Assembly: GCF_000301075.1 (NCBI RefSeq)
Contig: NZ_JH932293.1
Location: 318,417-382,416, forward strand
DNA length: 64,000 bases
DNA from: Bergeyella zoohelcum ATCC 43767
Lineage (GTDB): Bacteria; Bacteroidota; Bacteroidia; Flavobacteriales; Weeksellaceae
Direction: 5' to 3'
Numbering within the stretch: the first letter of the stretch is position 1; the number at the start of each line of letters is the position of its first letter. The notes beneath the pieces are model-generated. The model worked only from the letters and a program-made list of their open reading frames with translations. It was not told the origin of the DNA and ran no database searches. A program made the position numbers and the translations under genes. Of the stretch, positions 27,155-35,177 are shown in pieces.

Positions 27155-27364
27155 TCAATTGTTTTTAGCAAATAGTATCTTATGATTTTTGATCAAAATG
27201 AATACTATAAAAATCATAAAAATAAATACCGCAAAAGCAGAAGCAATCAAATGATTAATATTTGATACTTCCCAATTATTTACAAAAGCAAAAACTGAAG
27301 CACTAAAAAGAGACAAATTTAAAATTAGTGCTATTACTATTCTTTTTTTTAAATCAACCATCAT
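27155..27364 (-). CDS. Small two-helix membrane protein, unknown
   Basis: A 69 aa protein with a lysine-rich start (VDLKKR) and two hydrophobic helices (IVIALILNLSLFSASVFAF and ASAFAVFIFMIFIVFILI), ending in a basic tail. Predicted inner-membrane protein with both ends in the cytoplasm. No family recognised. It starts 15 bp after the broken small ORF at 27380-27535, so the two may have been one unit. Confidence 0.5.
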   Translation of the reverse strand: MMVDLKKRIVIALILNLSLFSASVFAFVNNWEVSNINHLIASAFAVFIFMIFIVFILIKNHKILFAKNN

Positions 27365-27379
27365 AATATTGAAATAAGA

Positions 27380-27535
27380 TTAAAAATAAACCATTGCTCC
27401 CGCTAAACCACTGGTAACAAACACTATAGCTGAATTTGAATAACACATCCAACTTTCGCATTGAGAATCTTCCACCTACGAAACATTTAGTTTTTTCACA
27501 TTGTAGAATATTAAATTTTGAAAATCTTCGTACAT
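27380..27535 (-). pseudogene. Small peptide gene interrupted by an in-frame TAG
   Basis: From the ATG at 27535 the minus strand codes 19 residues (MYEDFQNLIFYNVKKLNVS), then TAG at 27478-27476, then 31 further residues in the same frame (beginning VEDSQCESWMCYSNSAIVF and ending GLAGAMVYF) before TAA. The halves look like a charged leader and a Cys-containing hydrophobic core, as in a small secreted peptide, but the match is by appearance only. Re-initiation at the GTG after the stop is possible. Confidence 0.35.
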
Positions 27536-27624
27536 GATTCTCTTCACCACAAACCTAACGAAAAATCAAAAAATAACAAAATTTTAAATGCTAAATTTTG
27601 GAATGAATTTGAATGAAAGTATGT

Positions 27625-27786
27625 TTAATCTCTCTTTAATACTCTATATAACAAATAAAAAGAAATTATTACAATCAATACATATATTGGTTTAAACTCT
27701 CTTATTTCAGCTTTAAAAAAAGATAAAATAGCGTATAAAATTAATAGCAATAATATTAAAACTCTAACCCACTTATATTTTTTCAT
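27625..27786 (-). CDS. Small two-helix membrane protein, unknown
   Basis: A 53 aa protein from the ATG at 27786 (KKYKWVRVLILLLLILYAIL), with a second helix PIYVLIVIISFYLLYRVL and a basic C-terminus. An upstream ATG at 27813 adds nine residues and is less likely. No known family. It is the first of the row of small minus-strand ORFs. Confidence 0.5.
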   Translation of the reverse strand: MKKYKWVRVLILLLLILYAILSFFKAEIREFKPIYVLIVIISFYLLYRVLKRD

Positions 27787-28122
27787 CGTATATGATCTCA
27801 TTTCAACTAACATCCTAACTCAGCTAATTTTCTCGTGAATAAACTATGTACACTGGTAGCAAAGCGATTTCTATTCCCCGTCTTCCTAAATACAGAATAC
27901 ACAAGCTGGGATATACCACCTTATCTGAAACCACATTAACCATTATGGTAAACTTTCCATAGCTTAAATTTCTTTCTCCAAAATTACAATAAAAAATTGT
28001 TATTGAAAATTTTTTGCTTTTTCAAAATAGAAAATCATCTATTAGCCAAACATTTTTATCCAAATCGAAATAAATAGTTTCGGTGTGTAAAATCTACTTT
28101 CTTACGACTTACACAGACTTTT
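27787..28122. other. Intergenic, no gene recognised
   Basis: AT-rich stretch between the small-gene row and rsmI. A 39-codon minus frame near 27830-27950 has no family resemblance. The only clear signal is the rsmI promoter at its right end. Confidence 0.4.
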
Positions 28123-28154
28123 TTGGCGAAATTCTAATTTTAGCTTTATCTTTG
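28123..28154 (+). promoter_or_regulatory. Promoter of rsmI
   Basis: TTG (28123-28125), 21-base spacer, TATCTTTG (28147-28154): both elements match the Bacteroidota consensus exactly. The ATG follows 14 bp later, so the leader is very short. Confidence 0.7.
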
Positions 28155-28168
28155 GTCAAATTTATTCC

Positions 28169-28843
28169 ATGGCAGGTATTCTATATTTTGTTCCTACCCC
28201 TATTGGGAATTTAGAAGATATGACTTTCAGAGCGGTAAAAACTTTAAAGGAGGTGGACTATATTCTCTGTGAAGATACAAGAACTTCGGGGATACTTCTA
28301 AAACACTATGAAATCTTTAAACCACTGAAATCTTATCATTTACATAACGAACATCAAGCAACACTTAAAGTAATTCAAGATTTACAAAATGGGCAAAATA
28401 TCGCCATCATTACTGATGCAGGAACTCCTGGAATTTCAGATCCTGGTTACCTTTTGGCAAAAGCATGTACAGATCATGACATTGATATGATTTGTTTGCC
28501 TGGAGCTACGGCATTTGTTCCCGCTTTGGTGGTTTCTGGTTTACCCAATAATGAGTTTCTATTTGCAGGATTTTTACCCGCCAAAAAAGGACGACAAACC
28601 AAACTCAAACAACTCGCTGAAGAGAAAAAAACCATCGTCCTCTATGAAAGTCCCCATAAAATTAATACCACTCTGGAGCAAATCAAAGAATTTTTTGGTG
28701 AAGAAACCAAAGTAAGCCTTAGCAGAGAGATTTCTAAAAAATTTGAAGAAACTAAACGAGGGACTATCAATGAATTAATAGATTTCTCTAAAACAAAAAC
28801 TTTAAAAGGAGAAATAGTATTGATAGTGAATAATGCCATATAA
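28169..28843 (+). CDS. rsmI: 16S rRNA (cytidine(1402)-2'-O)-methyltransferase RsmI
   Basis: SAM-dependent enzyme that 2'-O-methylates C1402 of 16S rRNA in the decoding centre. The 224 aa protein belongs to the tetrapyrrole-methylase fold and shows its markers: LYFVPTPIGNLEDMTFRAV at the N-terminus, EDTRTSGILL, ITDAGTPGISDPGYLL near residue 78 and CLPGATAFVPALVVSGLP near residue 110. It is shorter than E. coli RsmI and lacks the extra C-terminal domain. It has its own promoter and is followed after 18 bp by a glycosyltransferase. Confidence 0.94.
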   Translation: MAGILYFVPTPIGNLEDMTFRAVKTLKEVDYILCEDTRTSGILLKHYEIFKPLKSYHLHNEHQATLKVIQDLQNGQNIAIITDAGTPGISDPGYLLAKACTDHDIDMICLPGATAFVPALVVSGLPNNEFLFAGFLPAKKGRQTKLKQLAEEKKTIVLYESPHKINTTLEQIKEFFGEETKVSLSREISKKFEETKRGTINELIDFSKTKTLKGEIVLIVNNAI

Positions 28844-28861
28844 AGTAATAATACCTTTTCT

Positions 28862-29851
28862 ATGAAAATTGCATTAGTTGTTTATTCTCAGCTTCCCGTT
28901 ACGCTCTATGGAGGTACAGAGAGAGTGGTTTGGTATTTGGGTAAATCTCTTGTTAAAATGGGGCATGAGGTAATTTTCCTCTGTAAAGAAGGCTCTTATA
29001 GTGATTTTGCTGAGGTGATACCATTAGACACGCGAAAAAAAATTCATGAACAACTGCCCGAAAATGTAGATTTCGTGCATTTTCATTCTCATTTTGAACT
29101 GGCAGAAGGGTTAGATATTCCTTATGCCATGACCCTGCATGGAAATACCAATAGCCAATACCCGCTGGACAAAAACACTATTTTCGTTTCAAAAAACCAT
29201 GCAGAGAGGTTTGGCTCTGAACAGTTCGTACACAATGGATTAGAATGGGAAGACTATTCATCACCGAATCTGTGTTTACCTAGAAAAAGATTTCATTTTT
29301 TAGGCAATGCTGCATGGAGAGTAAAAAATGTGGTGGGTGCAATAGAAGTTGCCAAAAAAGCCAATGAATCCATCGATATTCTGGGAGGTGTTCGGTTTAA
29401 TTTTAATATGGGCATTCGGCTTACATTCACTCCTAAAGCACGATTTAAAGGACTAGTGGGAGGTAAAGAAAAAGATGCACTCATGATGCAATCCAAGGGA
29501 CTGATATTCCCCGTTCGTTGGCATGAACCTTTCGGACTTGCGATCATAGAAAGTCTCTACTACGGCTGCCCCGTTTTTGGAACGCCTTATGGAGCTTTGC
29601 CCGAATTGGTAAACTCCCAAGTGGGTTTTCTAAGCAATTCTTGCACAGCACTCTCAGAAGCCATAGGTCAAATAGAAAAATACGATAGAGAAGGGTGTCA
29701 TCTTTACGCCAAAGCGCAATTTAATGCCGAAAAAATGACCATGACCTATTTAGAAAAGTACCACGCCATCATTCAGCGAGGGTTTCTGAATGAAAAATCG
29801 CCACAATTGGTAAAAATTCAGCAGGAAAAATTTTTGGAATGGAAAGCCTAA
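28862..29851 (+). CDS. Glycosyltransferase family 4 protein
   Basis: A 329 aa GT-B fold enzyme that transfers a sugar from a nucleotide-sugar donor; acceptor unknown. The N-terminal domain has LVVYSQLPVTLYGGTERVVW with the glycine loop and VDFVHFHSHFELAEG. The donor-binding C-terminal half has FLGNAAWRVKNVVGAIEVAK, then FPVRWHEPFGLAIIESLYYG, the classical EPFGL-x-x-x-E motif, and GTPYGALPELV. No other polysaccharide genes are nearby. It probably shares the rsmI transcript. Confidence 0.88.
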   Translation: MKIALVVYSQLPVTLYGGTERVVWYLGKSLVKMGHEVIFLCKEGSYSDFAEVIPLDTRKKIHEQLPENVDFVHFHSHFELAEGLDIPYAMTLHGNTNSQYPLDKNTIFVSKNHAERFGSEQFVHNGLEWEDYSSPNLCLPRKRFHFLGNAAWRVKNVVGAIEVAKKANESIDILGGVRFNFNMGIRLTFTPKARFKGLVGGKEKDALMMQSKGLIFPVRWHEPFGLAIIESLYYGCPVFGTPYGALPELVNSQVGFLSNSCTALSEAIGQIEKYDREGCHLYAKAQFNAEKMTMTYLEKYHAIIQRGFLNEKSPQLVKIQQEKFLEWKA

Positions 29852-29914
29852 TAATAAGTTCATATTCACCTTTTTATTCTATTATTCAGAATGCTTAATC
29901 ATAGGATGATCTAT

Positions 29915-29973
29915 TTTAATTGACTCAAAATTATTGTATATTTGAGGCGATTATTTTATTTAATTGACTCAAA
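29915..29973 (+). promoter_or_regulatory. Fic gene promoter flanked by duplicated dyad operators
   Basis: The 15 bp sequence TTTAATTGACTCAAA occurs at 29915-29929 and again at 29959-29973, the second copy ending on the A of the Fic start codon. Each contains the dyad TTGA-C-TCAA. Between them is TATATTTG (29937-29944), an exact -7 box. Two identical dyads 44 bp apart around the promoter suggest an operator pair for autorepression. Confidence 0.55.
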
Positions 29974-31085
29974 TGAAATACAATTGGCAATATCCAGATT
30001 GGGCTAACTTCACTTATGATGATTCTGTAATAGATTCATTATTAATTGATTTAATTTCTGAAACCAGTGAAATTAAAGGAATGCTAAATGCTCTTTCTGA
30101 CGGTAATCAACAAGATACTATTCTACAATTTATGATTTCAGAAGCTATAAAAACCTCTGAAATTGAAGGAGAATTTTTTAGCAGACAAGATGTGATGTCT
30201 TCCATTAAAAGGCACTTGGGAATTAATGAAAATTTAACTCATATTAGAGATAAAAAGGCTTTGGGAATAGGCTCTCTAATGGTGGAAGTTAGAAAATCTT
30301 ATCAGGAAAAACTCACTGAATCTATGCTGAAATCTTGGCATAAAACCCTGATGAGTGCCCATCCTTACATTAATGCAGGGAAATACAGAAGTGGAGCAGA
30401 ACCTATGCAGGTAATTTCTGGGGCATTTGGAAAGGAAGTGGTTCATTATGAAGCACCTCTATCTAAAAAAGTTGCAGATGAAATGAAGCAATTTGTGAAG
30501 TGGTATACTCATTTTAAGGTAAACTCTGATGATATGAAACAGGCTTTAATCAAGACTTGTATTTGCCATCTTTATTTTGAGAGTATTCACCCTTTTGAAG
30601 ATGGAAATGGAAGAATAGGCAGGGCTTTGGCCGAAAAATGTCTGGCTCAATCTCTTAATAGACCTATGCTAATCAGTCTTTCTTCTGTTATTGAAAAAGA
30701 TAAAAAAGCATATTATGATACATTGAAAAAGGCTCAAAGAACCCTTGAAATTACAGATTGGATTTTATATTTTTCTAAAACTATTGTAAAGGCTCAAAAA
30801 TCTGCTAAACAGACCATTCTTTTTACTATAAATAAGAGTAAATTTATTGATAATCATAAACATAATATCAATGAAAGACAGCTAAAAGTTCTTTTGAAGA
30901 TGTTTGAACTTGGAGTTTCTGGCTTTGAAGGAGGTATGACCACCAAGAAATATATTTCTATCACAAAATCTTCCAGAGCCACAGCTACAAGGGATTTGCA
31001 AGATTTAGTAGAGAAAAATATCCTCACTCCTAAAGGAGCAGGAAGAAATGTGAGGTATGAGATTAACTTTAGGCAAAGTTTCTAG
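29973..31085 (+). CDS. Fic family protein with N-terminal inhibitory helix and C-terminal winged helix
   Basis: A 370 aa Fic enzyme, likely an AMP-transferase acting on a protein target. The N-terminal Fic-N region holds the self-inhibitory motif TSEIEG (residues 61-66; S/T-x3-E-G) whose Glu blocks ATP. The catalytic motif HPFEDGNGRIGR begins at about residue 206. The last 80 residues (LLKMFELGVSGFEGGMTTKK, then TATRDLQDLVEKNILTPKG) are a winged-helix DNA-binding domain. Because an inhibitory helix is present within the protein, no separate antitoxin is needed. I use the ATG at 29973; a TTG three codons upstream is less likely. The dyads around its promoter suggest the protein represses its own gene. 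Confidence 0.88.
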   Translation: MKYNWQYPDWANFTYDDSVIDSLLIDLISETSEIKGMLNALSDGNQQDTILQFMISEAIKTSEIEGEFFSRQDVMSSIKRHLGINENLTHIRDKKALGIGSLMVEVRKSYQEKLTESMLKSWHKTLMSAHPYINAGKYRSGAEPMQVISGAFGKEVVHYEAPLSKKVADEMKQFVKWYTHFKVNSDDMKQALIKTCICHLYFESIHPFEDGNGRIGRALAEKCLAQSLNRPMLISLSSVIEKDKKAYYDTLKKAQRTLEITDWILYFSKTIVKAQKSAKQTILFTINKSKFIDNHKHNINERQLKVLLKMFELGVSGFEGGMTTKKYISITKSSRATATRDLQDLVEKNILTPKGAGRNVRYEINFRQSF

Positions 31086-31134
31086 ATTCTAACTTTCTTA
31101 TCAACTCAGTAGCATACTTTTTAATGAAAACAAA

Positions 31135-31162
31135 AAAAGGCTTACATTTCTGTAAGCCTTTT
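31135..31162. terminator. Terminator after tRNA-Asn
   Basis: AAAAGGCTTACA (31135-31146) with TGTAAGCCTTTT (31151-31162), loop TTTC; a T-run follows on the minus strand. It directly follows the tRNA 3' end and may also stop the Fic transcript. Confidence 0.85.
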
Positions 31163-31163
31163 G

Positions 31164-31237
31164 CTCCTCCTGCTGGGCTCGAACCAGCGACCCTCTGATT
31201 AACAGTCAGATGCTCTAACCAACTGAGCTAAGGAGGA
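31164..31237 (-). tRNA. tRNA-Asn (GTT)
   Basis: Read on the minus strand, TCCTCCTTAGCTCAGTTGGT begins the 74-base gene. The acceptor stem is TCCTCCT/AGGAGGA, the D-arm is GCTC...GAGC, the anticodon stem-loop is TCTGA-CTGTTAA-TCAGA with anticodon GTT, and the T-arm is CTGGTTCGAGCCCAG. The discriminator base is G and CCA is not encoded. A consensus promoter lies upstream and a terminator immediately after, so it is a single-gene unit. Confidence 0.97.
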
Positions 31238-31260
31238 TTGTTCCTTTGATTTCGCTGGTG

Positions 31261-31291
31261 CAAATATAGAACCTTTTTTTTATTTAGCCAA
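31261..31291 (-). promoter_or_regulatory. Promoter of tRNA-Asn
   Basis: Minus strand TTG (31291-31289), 20-base spacer, TATATTTG (31268-31261): exact match to the Bacteroidota promoter. Confidence 0.75.
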
Positions 31292-31355
31292 ATTTTTATT
31301 CGCTTTTTTTATATTTTTTTCACTTTTATTAGCAAATAAAACCTTAACACATTGT

Positions 31356-32099
31356 TTATGTGAGCATTCCGCCATCCACATTCAGTACCTGTCCTGTAAT
31401 ATATGTGGACATATCACTCGCTAGGAATACACAAGCGTCTGCAATATCCTTTGGCTGTCCGCCCCTTTTCAGTGGAATTTGTTCCACCCATCCCTGAACT
31501 ATCTTCTCATCAAGTGCTCCCGTCATTTCAGTCTCTATAAACCCTGGTGCAATGGCATTACAACGAATATTTCTGGAACCCAACTCTAAGGCTATAGACT
31601 TAGAGAAACCAATAACCCCCGCCTTAGATGCTGCATAGTTGGCTTGTCCTGCATTTCCTTTTACGCCCACCACTGATGTCATATTAATGATAGAACCGCT
31701 TTTTGCCTTCATCATAGGCTTAATCACTGCCTTAGTAAGATTAAACACCGAATCCAAATTTACCTTGATAATAGTGTCCCAATCTTCTTTGGACATTCTT
31801 AGCATCAAATTATCACGGGTAATTCCTGCATTATTAATTAAAATATCAATCTGACCAAAATCTGCCAATACTTGCTCTATCAACTGCTGAGCGGCATCAA
31901 AATCAGAAGCATCTGACTGATAAGATTTTACCTTAGACTTTGATGATAATTCGCTTTCTAATGCCTTTGCTTTCTCCACAGAACCTGCATAAGTAAAGGC
32001 CACCTTCGCACCCTGAGCCACGAACTCCTCTACTATTCCTTTTCCTATACCACGCGTTCCGCCCGTTATTAGAGCCACTTTTCCTTCTAATAATTTCAT
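31356..32099 (-). CDS. fabG: 3-oxoacyl-[acyl-carrier-protein] reductase FabG
   Basis: NADPH-dependent reductase of the fatty acid elongation cycle. A 247 aa short-chain dehydrogenase with the cofactor loop ITGGTRGIGKGIVEEF, the NNAG motif (ILINNAGITRDNLMLRM), and the catalytic S-Y-K set (INMTSVVGVKGNAGQANYAA, then SKAG). The C-terminal TGQVLNVDGGM is also typical of FabG. It follows the JmjC/cupin gene by 21 bp on the same strand. It is the only fatty-acid gene in this cluster; accD lies 29 kb away. Confidence 0.93.
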   Translation of the reverse strand: MKLLEGKVALITGGTRGIGKGIVEEFVAQGAKVAFTYAGSVEKAKALESELSSKSKVKSYQSDASDFDAAQQLIEQVLADFGQIDILINNAGITRDNLMLRMSKEDWDTIIKVNLDSVFNLTKAVIKPMMKAKSGSIINMTSVVGVKGNAGQANYAASKAGVIGFSKSIALELGSRNIRCNAIAPGFIETEMTGALDEKIVQGWVEQIPLKRGGQPKDIADACVFLASDMSTYITGQVLNVDGGMLT

Positions 32100-32120
32100 T
32101 GTATATATTTTTGGTTGATA

Positions 32121-33002
32121 TTATTTTGGTAATCCTTTTGCCAAAGCCTCATTGGCTCTTTTAATAGCGAGCTGCTCTTTCCAAGCCATGTATTTCCCCT
32201 TGAACTGAGCTTTCATAAAATTGTCAAATTTTCTTTGTACAGTAAGATTCCACAGTGAGTGTGCCTTTACTGCCCAAGACTTATCCCATGCTCTTAATGA
32301 AATAGAAAAACTTCCGTCCAAATATTTCATCCAATGCCACCATCCTGTAGGCATAAAAAGTGTATCTCCGTGTTCCAAATAACACTCTATCCCTTCCACG
32401 CCATTGAGAGCTGGGAATGCTTCAAAATCAGGATTTTCAATACTATAATCCTCTAATGAATAAGTAGCAAAAGGAATCTGATACAGCCTTTCTTTCCATT
32501 TGTAATCAAAAAGTAAAATATGTTTTCGTCCTCCGAAATGGGTGTGGAAAATATGAGCCATATCAATATCAAAGTGCAAGAAAGTTTCTGAACCTTGCCC
32601 ACCAAAGAACATATTAGGATATTTGTCCAAAAATCCTCCCATCAATTCCTTAGGAGACATATAATCATCTAATAATTTGGGAGCAAATTTTATAGGATCA
32701 AAGAGAAAAATTCTAAGATCTGTAGGTGTAGTTTTGATTAAATCAATATAATCTGCAAACTTCATTTTGGCTGCCGAAGCGTTAATAGGAGCTGCTGGAT
32801 CTGCCTTGGAACTATCATACAAAGGCACCTCCACATCACCCACTACTTCTTTCATATAGTCTAATGACCACTTTTCGTAGGCAGGCCATTGACGAGCCAT
32901 ATTCTTAATCACCACCGGCTTGCGAGGTTTCAGATACTTCTCATGAAACTCTTCTTTGGTGATATTTTCTACAATATCTATCGGAGTAAGCTTAATGCTC
33001 AT
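32121..33002 (-). CDS. Cupin-like JmjC domain protein, predicted 2-oxoglutarate/Fe(II) oxygenase
   Basis: A 293 aa cytoplasmic protein of the cupin_8/JmjC family, enzymes that hydroxylate proteins or small molecules with Fe(II) and 2-oxoglutarate. The N-terminal PRKPVVIKNMARQWPAYEKW is a family hallmark. The iron site is LHFDIDMAHIFHTHFGG (H-x-D, near residue 165) and the distal histidine lies in GDTLFMPTGWWHWM. The start at 33002 (SIKLTPIDIV) replaces a longer frame whose extra residues cover the promoter. Substrate unknown; it precedes fabG in a probable two-gene operon. Confidence 0.87.
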   Translation of the reverse strand: MSIKLTPIDIVENITKEEFHEKYLKPRKPVVIKNMARQWPAYEKWSLDYMKEVVGDVEVPLYDSSKADPAAPINASAAKMKFADYIDLIKTTPTDLRIFLFDPIKFAPKLLDDYMSPKELMGGFLDKYPNMFFGGQGSETFLHFDIDMAHIFHTHFGGRKHILLFDYKWKERLYQIPFATYSLEDYSIENPDFEAFPALNGVEGIECYLEHGDTLFMPTGWWHWMKYLDGSFSISLRAWDKSWAVKAHSLWNLTVQRKFDNFMKAQFKGKYMAWKEQLAIKRANEALAKGLPK

Positions 33003-33022
33003 AATAAAACAATTTTTCCAAA

Positions 33023-33030
33023 CAAAGGTA
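33023..33030 (-). promoter_or_regulatory. -7 box of JmjC-fabG unit
   Basis: TACCTTTG on the minus strand matches TAnnTTTG exactly, 21 bp before the ATG at 33002. No clear -33 TTG. Confidence 0.45.
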
Positions 33031-33163
33031 ATCAATTTTCTGTTATCATCCCATTGATATTAGTGATATATATCATTCGGTATTTCTATCCCTTGGCTTG
33101 GGTTTTTCTATGAAGCTATCTTGATACTTATTTGATAATAAACATTTATTAAAAAATGAAGAG

Positions 33164-33202
33164 AGTACTTTGCCAAAGTTTTTAGCACATTGGCAAAGTG
33201 CT
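33164..33202. repeat. Intergenic hairpin repeat
   Basis: AGTACTTTGCCAA (33164-33176) pairs with TTGGCAAAGTGCT (33190-33202), 13 bp with one G.T. A related string, AAAGCACTTTGTCAAAGT, occurs at 54538-54556 in another intergenic region, so this may be a dispersed family. Confidence 0.5.
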
Positions 33203-33285
33203 TTAAAATCGTATCCAAACTCAGGGAGTAAGCAAAATAAAAAGTCAATACGAGTGCTATAAAAAATTATCATTACCTTTACTTC

Positions 33286-33780
33286 ATGAAAAAAATCATG
33301 TCGGTTCTCATTATGCTATGGATGATTTCTTGTCAAAGAGAAGATACCCCTGTGAGAGAAATAGACCAAGTTTCCAGAATTTATATAGATTCGGCAGGGA
33401 TAGATATGCTCAATGACAGCCTGAATATCAGCTATAAAACCCGAAGATATTATGATGCATTAGGACTTACAGATAACGCTCCGGTATCACTTCAGCTGAA
33501 ACAAAATAAAAACGGAAGATACTTTTTAGAATACACCGCAGGAGCGGTAAGAAAAACCCTTCCTACAGAACATTCCCCCACTATTGTGCGTTCCATCATT
33601 GCTTTTCAGATGGCCTACCCCGCTCATACTACAGCCAGCATTCTCCCCATTCAGGATACGCTCATTTTAGACTACCGATTCTCCGATGCTGAATTTAGGC
33701 TCATCAGTGCACGATATAACGGCAAAGAAGCACTTCATGGTAAAGAAGAAAATGCACATCGTATAGAAATTCATAAATAA
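33286..33780 (+). CDS. Predicted lipoprotein, unknown function
   Basis: A 164 aa protein with signal peptide and lipobox MISCQRED (Cys about residue 16). The mature part contains SAGIDMLNDSLN near residue 36 and beta-rich sequence without known motifs. The lipoprotein at 38939 has a similar early element (GAGIDMNDDGVIN), so the two may be distant relatives. It is 54 bp upstream of serS on the same strand; whether it shares that transcript is unclear. Confidence 0.7.
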   Translation: MKKIMSVLIMLWMISCQREDTPVREIDQVSRIYIDSAGIDMLNDSLNISYKTRRYYDALGLTDNAPVSLQLKQNKNGRYFLEYTAGAVRKTLPTEHSPTIVRSIIAFQMAYPAHTTASILPIQDTLILDYRFSDAEFRLISARYNGKEALHGKEENAHRIEIHK

Positions 33781-33834
33781 TCGTTATTTTTACGCTTTAA
33801 TTCAATCAACAAATTTCATAATTCATCTACAATT

Positions 33835-35106
33835 ATGCTTCAAGTACAATTTTTACGCGAAAATATAGACCGTGTAATGACGGGATTGGCAAAGAGAAAT
33901 TTCAAGGAAACAGCACTGGTTCATCAGGCGATAGAAAAGGATGATGCTCGTAAAAAAATACAGTTTGAGCTGGATCAAAACCTATCCGAAATGAACAAAA
34001 TCTCCAAAGAAATCGGTATGCTCATGAAAGAAGGAAAAAAAGAAGAGGCAGAACAAGCAAAACAAAAAACCGCCAGCTACAAAGAAAGCATTCAGCAACT
34101 ACAGCAACACCTTAAAGACACCGAAACGGAACTACAAAACATTCTATATCAAATTCCTAATATCCCATCAGAAGCGGTAAAAGCAGGTATTTCCGCAGAT
34201 GATAACGAAAATATCTACCAGTCCACAGAGGTAGAAGGCATGGATGAAAATGCTCTTCCGCACTGGGAACTGGCAAAGAAATACAACCTTATTGATTTTG
34301 AACTGGGCGTTAAAATCGCAGGGGCGGGGTTTCCCGTGTATCTAGGAAAAGGTGCTAGACTACAAAGAGCCTTAGTACAGTATTTCCTTGATAAAAATAC
34401 AGACGCAGGATATCTAGAAGTGAACCCTCCGCATGTAGTGAATGAAGCATCGGGGTACGGAACAGGACAACTTCCTGATAAAGAAGGACAGATGTATTTC
34501 ATCAATGAAGATAATCTCTACCTCATCCCTACTGCTGAAGTTCCCGTAACCAATATTTACAGAGATACCATTATAGAGGAGAAAAATTTACCCATTAAAA
34601 ATACGGCGTTTTCTCAGTGCTACCGCAGAGAGGCAGGAAGCTATGGTGCCCATGTAAGAGGTCTGAACAGGCTGCACCAGTTCGAAAAAGTAGAAATAGT
34701 AAGGATAGAAAAACCTGAAAACTCTTATGCAGCACTGGAAGAAATGAAAGCCCATGTACAAAGTATTTTAGAAGATTTAGAACTGCCTTACAGAATCCTA
34801 AGACTTTGCGGAGGAGATATGGGTTTTACCTCTGCACTGACTTATGATTTTGAAGTATGGAGTGCAGCACAGCAAAAATGGCTAGAAGTTTCTTCTGTAT
34901 CTAACTTTGAGAATTTCCAAGCCAATAGACTGAAATGTAGGTATAAAGGTAATGAAGGAAAAGCTCAGCCGGTACATACGCTCAATGGCTCTGCCATGGC
35001 ACTACCTAGAATTATGGCAGCACTTTTAGAAAACAACCAAACCGAAAATGGAATTAAAATCCCTAAAAAATTAGCTCAATACACTAGATTTGAAATAATT
35101 GATTAA
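33835..35106 (+). CDS. serS: Seryl-tRNA synthetase
   Basis: Class II aminoacyl-tRNA synthetase that charges tRNA-Ser. The 423 aa protein begins with the long antiparallel coiled-coil arm (residues about 25-105, rich in K, E, Q) that grips the tRNA variable arm. The catalytic domain shows motif 2 FSQCYRREAGSYGAHVRGLN near residue 260 and motif 3 LNGSAMALPRIMAALLENNQ near residue 385. A terminator follows at once. Confidence 0.96.
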   Translation: MLQVQFLRENIDRVMTGLAKRNFKETALVHQAIEKDDARKKIQFELDQNLSEMNKISKEIGMLMKEGKKEEAEQAKQKTASYKESIQQLQQHLKDTETELQNILYQIPNIPSEAVKAGISADDNENIYQSTEVEGMDENALPHWELAKKYNLIDFELGVKIAGAGFPVYLGKGARLQRALVQYFLDKNTDAGYLEVNPPHVVNEASGYGTGQLPDKEGQMYFINEDNLYLIPTAEVPVTNIYRDTIIEEKNLPIKNTAFSQCYRREAGSYGAHVRGLNRLHQFEKVEIVRIEKPENSYAALEEMKAHVQSILEDLELPYRILRLCGGDMGFTSALTYDFEVWSAAQQKWLEVSSVSNFENFQANRLKCRYKGNEGKAQPVHTLNGSAMALPRIMAALLENNQTENGIKIPKKLAQYTRFEIID

Positions 35107-35111
35107 ACAAG

Positions 35112-35146
35112 ATAGGCTTTCCGAAAAAATGGGAAAGCCTATTTTG
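35112..35146 (+). terminator. Terminator after serS
   Basis: ATAGGCTTTCC (35112-35122) with GGAAAGCCTAT (35132-35142), 11 bp stem, 9-base loop, then TTTT. Confidence 0.85.
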
Positions 35147-35177
35147 CATTTGTACTTAAATCTTTATTTCCTAATTC

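Noticed and set aside
33073-33273. 66-codon minus-strand ORF
   Set aside because: It covers the 33164-33202 hairpin and has no signal peptide, domain or codon pattern of a gene.
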